From NCBI GenBank assembly GCA_031553855.1, contig JAVBKW010000031.1, positions 13,272 through 77,271 on the forward strand: a stretch of 64,000 nt of DNA, written 5' to 3'. Positions 17,964 to 27,060 of the stretch are shown here, in pieces; positions within the stretch are counted from its first letter, which is position 1, and the number at the start of each line of letters is the position of its first letter. This DNA is from RACS-047 sp031553855 (lineage in GTDB: Bacteria > Bacillota > Clostridia > Christensenellales > Pumilibacteraceae). The translations under genes and the position numbers were made by a program. The notes beneath the pieces are model-generated. The model searched no databases and was not told the origin of the DNA. It saw nothing but the letters and a program-made list of their open reading frames with translations.

Positions 17964-18866
17964 TTAACCTTTTAATCCGCCTGCGCTGGTATTCTGAATG
18001 ATACGTTTTTGAAAAATCGAAAAAATAGTTATGGTTGGAATGATTGAAAACACCATTGCTGCAAAAAGAGTAGGATAATCCTGACTTGTATATTCGTTTC
18101 CACCCGAATTTCCGTATGTAAGCGACTCTGCAATTTTTTGTATTCCTACTGCAAGCGTCATGTGCCCTCTTAAAAATAAATAAGCCGTTTGAAAGTCGTT
18201 CCAATTATTAATAAAAGAAATTATGGCTACAGCTAACATTGCAGGTATCGCTTGGGGTAACATGATTTTATAAAAAATTTGAAATTTATTGGCTCCCTCA
18301 ATTTGTCCTGCTTCGGCATAGCTCCAAGAGACACTTTTAAAATAGCCGTATAGCAAAAAGAAATTCATACCGAAACCGCCTAGTGACAATGTGATAACGC
18401 CGATATGCGTATTAAGCAGTTTAGTATCTGCCATAAGCCTGTAAAGCGCGGACAATGAACCTGCGGTTGGAACGATCATAACGACTATTGCTATGGTGTA
18501 AATCAGTTTTTTTCCTATGAAATCATATTTTGTCAGCACATATGCGGCAAGCGAGGAAGAAATTACCATCGCAAACGTAGAGCCCAAAGAAATTATAAGG
18601 CTGTTTGCGAACATGTTAATAATACTAAAATCAATGTTTTTATCGTTAAAAATTCTTATATAAGAAGCAAACGTCCATACTTGGGGCAGTGCGATCGGCG
18701 AGTAAAAAAATTCACGCGCGCCTTTAAACGAATTAAGCAAAACAAACAGAAGCGGCAGCAATAAAGTTATAGAGTATAAAACGAATATCACAAACGCAAT
18801 ATAATACGTCAAATGCTTAAGTTCACTATTTTTATTTTTTTTGCTTTTCATGCTTACCGCTTCCAT
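17964..18866 (-). CDS. Sugar ABC transporter permease, MalG type
   Basis: A 300-residue inner membrane permease with six predicted membrane segments. The cytoplasmic EAA loop reads EAGQIEGANKFQIFYKIMLP (about residues 190-209), which docks the ATPase. It pairs with the MalF-type permease at 23192-24148 and the binding protein at 24154-25593; two large secreted-protein genes are inserted between the permeases. No ATPase gene is present, as is usual when a shared MsmX-type ATPase serves several importers. Start ATG at 18866 has GGAGAG seven bases upstream. Confidence 0.92.
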   Translation of the reverse strand: MEAVSMKSKKNKNSELKHLTYYIAFVIFVLYSITLLLPLLFVLLNSFKGAREFFYSPIALPQVWTFASYIRIFNDKNIDFSIINMFANSLIISLGSTFAMVISSSLAAYVLTKYDFIGKKLIYTIAIVVMIVPTAGSLSALYRLMADTKLLNTHIGVITLSLGGFGMNFFLLYGYFKSVSWSYAEAGQIEGANKFQIFYKIMLPQAIPAMLAVAIISFINNWNDFQTAYLFLRGHMTLAVGIQKIAESLTYGNSGGNEYTSQDYPTLFAAMVFSIIPTITIFSIFQKRIIQNTSAGGLKG

Positions 18867-18909
18867 TTTTTTGCTCTCCGACTAAAATAAATTGTTTTAA
18901 TGCAATAAT

Positions 18910-21171
18910 TTATACTTTGCGCTTAATTATAAAACTAACGAATGCAAGCGGTAACAGGTTTAGCATTCCCAACGCTCCCTTGCAGCCTTTCTTGCATCCC
19001 GCAGGACCTTCAGGCGCGGGTGTAGGAGGATCAGTTTCTTCAAGCGTTTCACCAGATGCAGGCATATTAGTATTGATAATTTTGAGCGCGCTTACAGAGT
19101 AATTAGCATTTTGAGAAAACTTAAAACCGATAGCGCCAGAATATACAGCCCCGCTTACTTCTGCGAAAGGCTCATTCAAAAGTTCTGCCGGCTGACCTTC
19201 CTGAAGCGCCGCAATTGTCACTTTTTCTCCTCTTACTTCTATTCTGATATGAGTTTCTTTAGTAAATACGTTAAATAAAGAGTCAACTTCTTTGTCAACA
19301 AAAAAGTTTTTGAAAACAACCTTGCCGGCTCTGGTAAACTCTATTTCGTAATTGCCAAGATCTGCATTTTTTGCAAATATAACAGATACGGAATCGGTCT
19401 GTGAACTCACATTATTTATAACAAAATCAAAAATAAAGTTTTTATAAGTTTTCGTTGTAGTAAACGTGCTGCCAAGAACCGCGTCAGCGATCATTAGCTT
19501 ATTATTTGAAATACTGACTGCCGCATTAGTTTCAAACAGATCGCTCTTAAAATTATTGAAGTCCGCTGTATAATGAGTTCCTGTCGCCGGAGCAACAGCA
19601 TAAAATTCTTTACTGACCTCTGTCTCTCCCTGCTCGGGATTCGTTACTGTAACCTTTAAAGTATATTTGCCTTGCGATGTAACTTTTAAGCTGCTTAAGG
19701 AAACGTCTGACCAGTTTGTTTCTCCGTCTTTTTGAATCTCAGCTTTAACAGTCAATTGATCTGCAGTAAACGCATTGTCGGCAGCCTTTGGATCGATCGA
19801 ATAGGTTTTGCCTGTTTCTAATTTTGATGCAAGGTCTGCTAAGCTTGCTGTAGGAATGGGTAAAACTGCTGTAGGAAATAAATAAGTTTTAATTTTACCG
19901 TTTGCAATGGCTTCGTTCATATGAACGTTTTTCGTCCACAGATTTAAACCGGCTTCGATATTATTATACTTAAAATCGTCACTAAATACTGTTTTACCGC
20001 CTTTTTCCACTATAACATTGTATACGGTTGCGAAAGTTCCGGCGCCGGACATAAGAGCGACACGTACTTCTTTTCCGTTAAGAACAGAACTTACAACAGC
20101 AGTATTTGCTGCATTTTCAATTTTGACATCATTTTTATAGAGAGTTACAGTTCCGTCGGAAGCTATATCAAAAGATAATTTTGTACGCTCCATCATATTA
20201 AAATCAAAAATAATATCATTAGAAGGATTATACACAAAATTAGTATCAAAGCCCATGATTTTAGCGGTGTCTGCTCCGTAGACGAAATAATTTGCCTCAG
20301 AAGCCAAATCTGCATAACTTGCGCTCAAAATTGAAAGTCCCATCCAGGTCATATATGTGTCAATTTTTAATTCATACGACACTTTAAACGGAGCTTTAAA
20401 AGTTTCGGTTGAATAAATTGCCGCTCCATGATCGCCGTTTTTAACTATATACTCTTCCCTGTCAAGCTCTTCTTCTGCCGTAGGGAAAAGATATGCCTGG
20501 CTGCCTCCGTTTATAGAAGCCTTCATAACCTCGCCAATAGTCCACAAGTTGCGGCCTGTTTCAAAGTTATTATAAGCAAAGTTGTCTTCAAAAGAAGTTT
20601 TACCGTCTTTTTCGAGCTTAACATTATACACAGTAGAGCAAGTTCCGTCGCCGCCCATAAGACCTATGCGGACTTCCTTACCTGCTTTAACAGAATTAAT
20701 ACTTACTCCGTCAGCAACACCTTCTAATTTAACGTCGTTTTTATACAGAACCATAGAACCGTCTTCCGCTACGTCAAAAGTCAATTTTGTGCGTTCCATC
20801 ATATTAAAACTGAACGCAATATCGTTAGAAGGGTTATAAACGAAATTAGTTTCAAAACCCATAATTTTAGCTACATCAGCACCGTATACAAAATAATTAG
20901 CCTCTGACCCTAAGTTTGAATAATCTGCGCTCATAAACGACATAGCCATCCATGTCATATAAGCATCCATTTTAAACTCAAAAGAAACCTTAAACGGTGC
21001 TGTAAAAGTTTGGGTTGTGAATACAGCCGCACCGTGAATTCCTCCGTTAACTTGATAAACAGCACGCTCAGCAGGAGCAGGTTCATCGGCTTTAGCAGCC
21101 ATAGGTAATGAGAATGCCGTCATGCAAAGCGCCGCAATACAAGCAATTATTAATATTTTAAATTTTTTCAT
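18910..21171 (-). CDS. Secreted surface protein with duplicated beta domain and C-terminal GCKGA anchor
   Basis: 753 residues. A signal peptide (about 1-28) is followed by two copies of a roughly 200-residue beta domain (about 38-235 and 239-437) that share ANYFVYGAD, FVYNPSND and MMERTKL segments and resemble LamG/concanavalin-like carbohydrate-binding domains. A linker domain (about 455-530) and a third beta domain (about 540-700) come next. The end is a Thr/Pro-rich stretch, GCKKGCKGA, a hydrophobic segment and IIKRKV, a tripartite sorting-type tail also seen in the protein at 30997-33156. It lies between the two permease genes, 13 bases after the next secreted protein. Function unknown; a substrate-capturing surface protein is the simplest idea. 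Confidence 0.8.
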   Translation of the reverse strand: MKKFKILIIACIAALCMTAFSLPMAAKADEPAPAERAVYQVNGGIHGAAVFTTQTFTAPFKVSFEFKMDAYMTWMAMSFMSADYSNLGSEANYFVYGADVAKIMGFETNFVYNPSNDIAFSFNMMERTKLTFDVAEDGSMVLYKNDVKLEGVADGVSINSVKAGKEVRIGLMGGDGTCSTVYNVKLEKDGKTSFEDNFAYNNFETGRNLWTIGEVMKASINGGSQAYLFPTAEEELDREEYIVKNGDHGAAIYSTETFKAPFKVSYELKIDTYMTWMGLSILSASYADLASEANYFVYGADTAKIMGFDTNFVYNPSNDIIFDFNMMERTKLSFDIASDGTVTLYKNDVKIENAANTAVVSSVLNGKEVRVALMSGAGTFATVYNVIVEKGGKTVFSDDFKYNNIEAGLNLWTKNVHMNEAIANGKIKTYLFPTAVLPIPTASLADLASKLETGKTYSIDPKAADNAFTADQLTVKAEIQKDGETNWSDVSLSSLKVTSQGKYTLKVTVTNPEQGETEVSKEFYAVAPATGTHYTADFNNFKSDLFETNAAVSISNNKLMIADAVLGSTFTTTKTYKNFIFDFVINNVSSQTDSVSVIFAKNADLGNYEIEFTRAGKVVFKNFFVDKEVDSLFNVFTKETHIRIEVRGEKVTIAALQEGQPAELLNEPFAEVSGAVYSGAIGFKFSQNANYSVSALKIINTNMPASGETLEETDPPTPAPEGPAGCKKGCKGALGMLNLLPLAFVSFIIKRKV

Positions 21172-21184
21172 AATACTTTTTTCC

Positions 21185-23176
21185 TCACTCCGCTAAATTA
21201 ATGACTGAGACATTGTCAATATCCATGACAACGCTAGAACCTGATACAATACAGAAATAGCCGGATGTATTAACATTTTCGAATACTAGTTTGGGAGTAT
21301 CCAACTCCATTTCCGAATCACCGAAGTTTTTAAAGTAAACCGATAAAGTTCTGTTTTTTGCAATGAAAATGAACGTCATACCATCCGAAACTGTCCAATC
21401 CTTGCTTTGTTTCAAAAAATTATTTTTTTCCGACAGAGTAGTAGAATAACCCGACGACAGTTTCATCTGTGTTATTAAATCCAAACAAGTATTATTTTCA
21501 ATTTGATTAAAAATGAAAACAGGATTTTCCATAAAATTTGCAGACCAATTATTTTTGCCCAGAGATAAACCAAACCATGTTCCTTCACCCGCATTTACAG
21601 ACAAATAAGTAACATCAAATTTAAAAATAAAATCTGCATATTTTGAGGCAGGACCGAATTGAGAAACTCCGTCAAGACTCAGCCTTCCGTCAGGCGTACC
21701 CGAATCGTTGTTGGAATAGCCGTTGACGCCGCCCGATGCCTTCCAAAAAGAATTGAAACCTCCCATTTGTTCAACACCGGTAACAATATTTTCCTTTAAT
21801 AAACTAAAGTCGGCATGTTGATCGCCTCCAAAGCCGGTTCCCGTTTTTGAATAGGTAATTCCTGTTAAAATAAAATCCGTGATCTTAGCATTTACTGCTC
21901 CGTCAATAGCTTTTGAACCGAATGAAAACTTGCCGACAAACTCATAATTTTTAAATTCCGCAGCTTTTACATTCTCATTATAAACCGTCAGCCCTCCGTC
22001 ATAACGTCCGCTTATTCTTATGTTTGCGCCGACAAAATCAGCTGCGGGTATTTTAGCTACACCTAGTGAAACTTTGTCTGTTCCGTCTGATACGCTAATC
22101 TTTTCATTCTCATTAATAAATTGCAAACTTTTCGCTTTTGCTGTACCGTGAGCGAAGTTAAGAGCAAAATTCTCACCAGCTTTAAGAGTCGCCGCATCTA
22201 GTATCAATGAAAAACTCATATTAAATACATTGTAGCAGTCTGCGTCTTTTACAATTTCGGTTTTGCATACAACGCTATCGTTTTTAGCTTCGCTGAATGC
22301 TAGATATTGCTTCTTTCCGCTCAGGACTTTATCTCTTGAATTGCCCCAATATCTGAACGTAACATCCTTTTTAAAATCTTGAAAATAGTAATACCCTACA
22401 GCCGTTTTTTCAAAATCTTCATTAACGATGACGGTTCCGTTAGCGGCGGTTATACAAAAATTATCAAACGAAACCGATTGCCCCATTGCTCCTAGCCCCG
22501 CCCAGCCGCCGATCATTACGCCGCTGACAGTTGCCCGTAAAGTATAAGATGCGTCGGGATCATTTTGCTTTTTTAAATATATTTTAGCCGTACTGCTGTC
22601 TAAAACAGCCTCATCGGTATCGCCTGTGCCTTTAGCATATTCAATCTTGATCGACATCCAACCTGTTTTAAAGCTTTCTCCGTCTCTTAAAATTTGCGTA
22701 TAAGCCGCATCTTTTTGTGATTGCTTATGAAAATTCAAGAGCTGGTTTTGATCGTTAATAAAAATCAGAGCCGTGGCTGTGCCCGCGGATTTATCGGGAT
22801 CAGGTATTCCGGATACGATATCAAACCAATCGGCTGTCTGCTCTCCGACATCAACAGTTAACGTGTAGTTATCGGGCAGAGGCGTTTTAATTGTGTCGTC
22901 ATATCCTTTCTGATAATTTACGACTTCCATAAATCCGAAATTATTAATTTGCAGAACACCCTTTCCCTCCGATAGGGCTATTTTATCCGAGCTTGGATTC
23001 TCCCAGGCATTCAGGCCGCCGGTAAAATCGTCTTTAAAAACGACTGAAAATTTTTCCGCGGCTTTGATAGGCTGCACAATGCTTTGGCTTGTTTGAAATG
23101 TGATAATAAACGCTAAAATAAACACAAGCATTACAGCCTTAACAGATATTCCCGACCTACTTTTTGATAATCTCAT
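21185..23176 (-). CDS. Secreted protein with concanavalin-like beta domains
   Basis: 663 residues with a signal sequence ending near AAEKF (about residue 40) and several repeats of a beta-rich module with openings such as FKDDFTGGLNAWENP and VNEDFEKTAVGYYYFQDF. These look like LamG/concanavalin-type domains, which often bind glycans; I see no catalytic motif. Unlike the neighbouring protein it lacks a C-terminal membrane anchor and is likely released or bound to a partner. GAGGG ribosome site directly upstream. It sits 15 bases after the MalF-type permease in the same operon. Confidence 0.75.
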   Translation of the reverse strand: MRLSKSRSGISVKAVMLVFILAFIITFQTSQSIVQPIKAAEKFSVVFKDDFTGGLNAWENPSSDKIALSEGKGVLQINNFGFMEVVNYQKGYDDTIKTPLPDNYTLTVDVGEQTADWFDIVSGIPDPDKSAGTATALIFINDQNQLLNFHKQSQKDAAYTQILRDGESFKTGWMSIKIEYAKGTGDTDEAVLDSSTAKIYLKKQNDPDASYTLRATVSGVMIGGWAGLGAMGQSVSFDNFCITAANGTVIVNEDFEKTAVGYYYFQDFKKDVTFRYWGNSRDKVLSGKKQYLAFSEAKNDSVVCKTEIVKDADCYNVFNMSFSLILDAATLKAGENFALNFAHGTAKAKSLQFINENEKISVSDGTDKVSLGVAKIPAADFVGANIRISGRYDGGLTVYNENVKAAEFKNYEFVGKFSFGSKAIDGAVNAKITDFILTGITYSKTGTGFGGDQHADFSLLKENIVTGVEQMGGFNSFWKASGGVNGYSNNDSGTPDGRLSLDGVSQFGPASKYADFIFKFDVTYLSVNAGEGTWFGLSLGKNNWSANFMENPVFIFNQIENNTCLDLITQMKLSSGYSTTLSEKNNFLKQSKDWTVSDGMTFIFIAKNRTLSVYFKNFGDSEMELDTPKLVFENVNTSGYFCIVSGSSVVMDIDNVSVINLAE

Positions 23177-23191
23177 TTTCCCTCCTAGTTT

Positions 23192-24148
23192 TTAAAACTC
23201 AATATCTTGAGCAAAAATTTTCTCTACAATGAATTTTATAAGAAATACAATTGGAATTCCAAATAAAGAAAATAGTATACCTATTGTTGCCGCGTCAATA
23301 CGCGTCGTGCTTTTTTGTACATACAAAAAGATTTGCATTGCGATCGTTGAAACAGAGCCTTGAATTCCGCCTATATCCGAGACCAGTAAATAAGGCTGCA
23401 AATAAAATGTAAATATTGCCATTGTATTTAAAATGATCAGGGTACTAAGAGTCGGCCCAATAAGCGGCATTACTATCTTAAACATTTCCTTACCCGGCTT
23501 TAAGCCGTCAAGCTTACCCGCTTCAAAAATTTCCTGCGGTATCCTCATCATGGCACCGCTGATCAAAACCACGTTATATCCCATGCCTGCCCATACACAA
23601 AATAGAAAAACCATCGGCATTGCAGTGTTGCTGTACATTGAAAACCATTCCGGAGTTGTATTAAAAATGAGGCGTAAAAATGCGTCTATCGGCCCAAACT
23701 CTTTTGAAAAAAGCATTTTAAAGCTTAACGTCAATACTGTTATAGAAATAATTGACGGCACGAAAAATAAAACTCTGAAAACTTTTGAAAACCAAATCTT
23801 TTTCGTTAAATAAAACGAGCTGAAGAAAGCCAAAGGCAATATAATAAAATTACCGACTACAAAAACTGAAAGCGAATTCTTTATGCTGTTGATCAAAACC
23901 GGATCGCTTTTTATAAAAATATCTTCTAAAATCTCCGAATAACGCTTTAAGCCGTACCATTCGTAACCGCCTGTTAATACATTGAACCGCTGAAAAGTTA
24001 ACAATATCGAACTAATGTTCACGTAAACCCAGAAGATCAAAAAATGAAGCAAAGGTATAGCAAGCATTAAATATACAAAGAGGTATTTGCGAATTACTCT
24101 TTTCTTTTTCTCTTTACTAAAAACGGATATTAATAATTTATCTGTCAT
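23192..24148 (-). CDS. Sugar ABC transporter permease, MalF type
   Basis: A 318-residue permease with six predicted membrane helices and the EAA loop EAGKLDGLKPGKEMFKIVMP (about residues 215-234). Partner of the MalG-type permease at 17964-18866. It begins five bases after the stop of the binding-protein gene, with a weak ribosome site, so coupling to that gene is likely. The substrate is unknown but should be an oligosaccharide released by the enzymes of this operon. Confidence 0.92.
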   Translation of the reverse strand: MTDKLLISVFSKEKKKRVIRKYLFVYLMLAIPLLHFLIFWVYVNISSILLTFQRFNVLTGGYEWYGLKRYSEILEDIFIKSDPVLINSIKNSLSVFVVGNFIILPLAFFSSFYLTKKIWFSKVFRVLFFVPSIISITVLTLSFKMLFSKEFGPIDAFLRLIFNTTPEWFSMYSNTAMPMVFLFCVWAGMGYNVVLISGAMMRIPQEIFEAGKLDGLKPGKEMFKIVMPLIGPTLSTLIILNTMAIFTFYLQPYLLVSDIGGIQGSVSTIAMQIFLYVQKSTTRIDAATIGILFSLFGIPIVFLIKFIVEKIFAQDIEF

Positions 24149-24153
24149 GTTTT

Positions 24154-25593
24154 TTAACCGCTATATGGAATGCCCAGTTCGTTACACCAACGTTTCCAAT
24201 TACTTTTAGCATAATTGTAAACTGACTTATTGACATCAGTAGGCGGTTTTATATTTTTGCCGCTCAATGAGCTATATACAGAGTTTTCACCGACTCCGAC
24301 CCACTCGTTTAAATCTTTATAGTGATAAAGTGCACTATTGCTATTTTTGTAAAGCTGTTCTGTGCTTTCATAAATTGCAAAACAATCTTTAATAAAAAGA
24401 CTGATCGAATTTGCATCTGAATAAACAGTTTGGAATGGACGCGGCATTCCTGTTTTAACTGAAAATTTTCTTATGTTTTCAGGTCGGTTGATAAATTCGA
24501 TAAACTTCTTTCCGCCGTCTTTATTTTTTGCCTTTGAAGGGACTCCCATAAAGTCACCGGCTTCACTGTTATTTAACGCCGCGCCTGCCTTTGCGCCGCT
24601 GATAAGCGGAGGTGTCATCATTTTATAACTAAAATTCTTACCGCTTACAATAGGATCTGCTGTCGGAAAAAATCCTTGCATTTCGTTTTCAAAAAACGCG
24701 CTTGTCGGCATCATTACTGCCTCGCCTTTCAAAAAAGCTCTTGCCGCATCAATATGATCCTTTTCACTCAAATTATTGATAGAGTTAATCCAGCCTGCCT
24801 CAGATCCTACAATATCCTGAAAAAGCCTTAACGCTTCTACTCTTCCTTCCTGTAAATACACCTCCGGATTAGGGAAGTTCCAAAACTCGTTCCACTTATT
24901 CATGCCCTCATATTGAGCCCACCATGCCATGACAACATAGTTCCAGTATTTTATTTCTTTCCCGCCCCAAGCAAAAGGCTTCACCTGTGTACCTTCGCTG
25001 TTCCTAAGATTCGCGCCATTAATATCACTAATAAGCTGTTTTAACTCTGTTTCGGTTTCCGGCGCCTTAGCCCAGCCAAGCTCTTGCAATACGTTTTCAT
25101 TATAGACAAAACCTGTAACATGATTCGTCCATGGTATTACCCAATAATTTTCTGACGCAGATGAGGGCCGCTGTTTCATTTTGCCATAAGTCTGGAAACC
25201 TTCATTTAAATAATCTTTTATTTTTACAGAAGAATTTTTGCCGTTTTCGGTTAAAGTATATTCTTTATTGTAAATATCGTCCAAAGGTTCAAGCCAACCT
25301 TGAGTTGCCCATGAACGCCAGTTTGTCAAGAGCACCAAAAATGCGTCAGGAATGTTTACTTCCGACTCCAAATACGTTTCCAGATCCCGCGTAATCGTAT
25401 TACTAGCTTCAAATGAAACGGTTATATTTGTTTCTGTCGTAAAATCTTTAGCCATTTCCTTCATCCATTCTGTTCCGAAACCTCCGGTAAAATATGCAAC
25501 TTTTATACTGCCTTTACCGGAATTGACATCACAGCCGGACATAATTCCAAGCGAAAAAATAAGTGATAAAATAATGCCTGATAATCTCTTCAT
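24154..25593 (-). CDS. Extracellular sugar-binding lipoprotein of an ABC importer
   Basis: A 479-residue solute-binding protein of the family-1 (MalE-like) type. From the ATG at 25593 it has a signal peptide with lipobox Cys21 (GIMSGC). An AAGGAG site lies nine bases upstream; the frame extends 18 codons further but overlaps the predicted promoter. It is the first gene of the operon that runs to 10471, and delivers substrate to the permeases at 23192 and 17964. Confidence 0.92.
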   Translation of the reverse strand: MKRLSGIILSLIFSLGIMSGCDVNSGKGSIKVAYFTGGFGTEWMKEMAKDFTTETNITVSFEASNTITRDLETYLESEVNIPDAFLVLLTNWRSWATQGWLEPLDDIYNKEYTLTENGKNSSVKIKDYLNEGFQTYGKMKQRPSSASENYWVIPWTNHVTGFVYNENVLQELGWAKAPETETELKQLISDINGANLRNSEGTQVKPFAWGGKEIKYWNYVVMAWWAQYEGMNKWNEFWNFPNPEVYLQEGRVEALRLFQDIVGSEAGWINSINNLSEKDHIDAARAFLKGEAVMMPTSAFFENEMQGFFPTADPIVSGKNFSYKMMTPPLISGAKAGAALNNSEAGDFMGVPSKAKNKDGGKKFIEFINRPENIRKFSVKTGMPRPFQTVYSDANSISLFIKDCFAIYESTEQLYKNSNSALYHYKDLNEWVGVGENSVYSSLSGKNIKPPTDVNKSVYNYAKSNWKRWCNELGIPYSG

Positions 25594-25623
25594 TTTCGTT
25601 CTCCTTATCTTAGTTGTACTTAA

Positions 25624-25652
25624 ATTATACATTTCCGTATCATCCATAACAA
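25624..25652 (-). promoter_or_regulatory. Promoter of the 10.5-25.6 kb polysaccharide operon
   Basis: On the minus strand TTGTTA (25647-25652), 17 bases, TATAAT (25624-25629). The start would lie about 25 bases upstream of the binding-protein ATG. Related strings with GTAC and TTTAAA on either side may be operator half-sites, but I cannot define them. Confidence 0.6.
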
Positions 25653-25796
25653 TTCAAATAAATGTCTATAATTTGTACATTTAAACTATGATAAATATTA
25701 GTATTAGTTTGTTGCGCAATTGAATTTTTTATTGGCATAGAAAAGAACAATCTAAACAATCGCAGAATACTTTACTGCGGCTAAACCCCAAAAAAC

Positions 25797-25832
25797 GTAA
25801 AATTTCCTATCTAGGGTACCCTAGATAGGAAA
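25797..25832 (-). terminator. Terminator of the mannan operon
   Basis: A perfect 14-bp inverted repeat, TTTCCTATCTAGGG and its complement, with centre TA (25803-25832). On the minus strand it is followed by TTTTACGTTTTTT. It closes the operon 25955-37369. Confidence 0.8.
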
Positions 25833-25954
25833 CATTACTAAAGATTATTTATCTGTTAAATCTTTCTATACCCAACATTTAATATTGAGCCAAAATATAC
25901 CGCACAACAATTGTATCAGTACGGCATATTTTAATGAAAAAGAATTAATTCAGA

Positions 25955-27055
25955 TCAATAAACGCATTTTTTCGCGCATTCGGCAAAGAATCTGATGTTT
26001 TCGGGATCGCCGAAAAAGAAGTGGTCGGATGGAGAGATTACGAGTCCGCCTGCGGGTTTCGAGTGGAATATTTGCTGAACAGATCGTTCTATCACTTCTT
26101 TTGTGCCGCGCTCAAAGCCTGCATTCTGGTCAAATCCGCCGATAAAGCACAGTTTATCTCCAACACGTTCGGCTGCTTTTTTAAGGTCGCAGTCTCCGCC
26201 CATTGACGGCGGCGTCATAGTTTCGAGCGCGTCGGCGCCGTTTTGCGCGACAGTTTCAAGTAAAGGCATAAGCCCGCCGCACAGATGGTAAACGACCTTA
26301 CTTCCGGCGTTTTTTATAGCCTCGTGCTGTATTTTATCGTAAGGAAGGCAAATCTGCTTGTGCATCGACGGGCTGATAACTGTACTTGAACCCGCTCCGC
26401 CGCCCGTTTCAACAAGGTCATATTCGAATTTTCCGGCAATTTCAATAGCGCGCATTTTCTTTTTCAGCATGCGCTCCATAACAAACTCGATCCACTCCGG
26501 CTTATCGATATAATCATAAATCGCCGTTTCAAGCTCATACATATAGCCCACAAAGCTTTGCCACGGGCTTCCCTGACCGAAATCAAAAAAGGCTCCCCGT
26601 ACAATACCTCTGTCGCCCAAAAGCTTTTTTGCTTCTGTCACCGGAGTCCAGTCAACTTTAACCGGAACGGGAGCGTATTCGTCCCATACGGCAAAATCCT
26701 CTTCGTTTTTGATGAGTTGCGTTGTTATCCAACCGGTGTATTTATTATTTGCGCCCTCGTTCCAAAGAATTTTTTTAGGCGTCGTGATCTCCTGCCTGTA
26801 ACGGCTGTTTCCGTCGGCGTCGGTTCCGAGCTCTATAAACCTAACCTGCCAGTTATTAAGATCCTTATCAGCAAAAATATAATCGGGATTACGGTACAAA
26901 ACCGGATCCACTCCGGTAAATTCGTACGCCTCAAGATCCGTCATGCCTTTAAGATAAGTGCTCAGATAATACGGCATCCAGTTGTGTACCTGGCAAGGCA
27001 ATCGATCAGGTTTTTGGTTATTGAGCGCAGTTAAAAATCTTTCTCTTCCCGTCAT
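25955..27055 (-). CDS. Uroporphyrinogen decarboxylase-like (URO-D family) protein
   Basis: 366 residues of the URO-D / MtaA superfamily. The HLCGG segment (VVYHLCGG) matches the His-x-Cys zinc motif of corrinoid methyltransferase partners rather than true HemE, and the C-terminal CFIGGFD and SPSDHFFFGDP segments are also family features. I start at the ATG at 27055, five bases after the GH125 stop; the frame runs 22 codons further into GH125. Last gene of the mannan operon. It is not a haem enzyme judged by context; its reaction is unknown. Confidence 0.82.
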   Translation of the reverse strand: MTGRERFLTALNNQKPDRLPCQVHNWMPYYLSTYLKGMTDLEAYEFTGVDPVLYRNPDYIFADKDLNNWQVRFIELGTDADGNSRYRQEITTPKKILWNEGANNKYTGWITTQLIKNEEDFAVWDEYAPVPVKVDWTPVTEAKKLLGDRGIVRGAFFDFGQGSPWQSFVGYMYELETAIYDYIDKPEWIEFVMERMLKKKMRAIEIAGKFEYDLVETGGGAGSSTVISPSMHKQICLPYDKIQHEAIKNAGSKVVYHLCGGLMPLLETVAQNGADALETMTPPSMGGDCDLKKAAERVGDKLCFIGGFDQNAGFERGTKEVIERSVQQIFHSKPAGGLVISPSDHFFFGDPENIRFFAECAKKCVY

Positions 27056-27060
27056 CTTAT

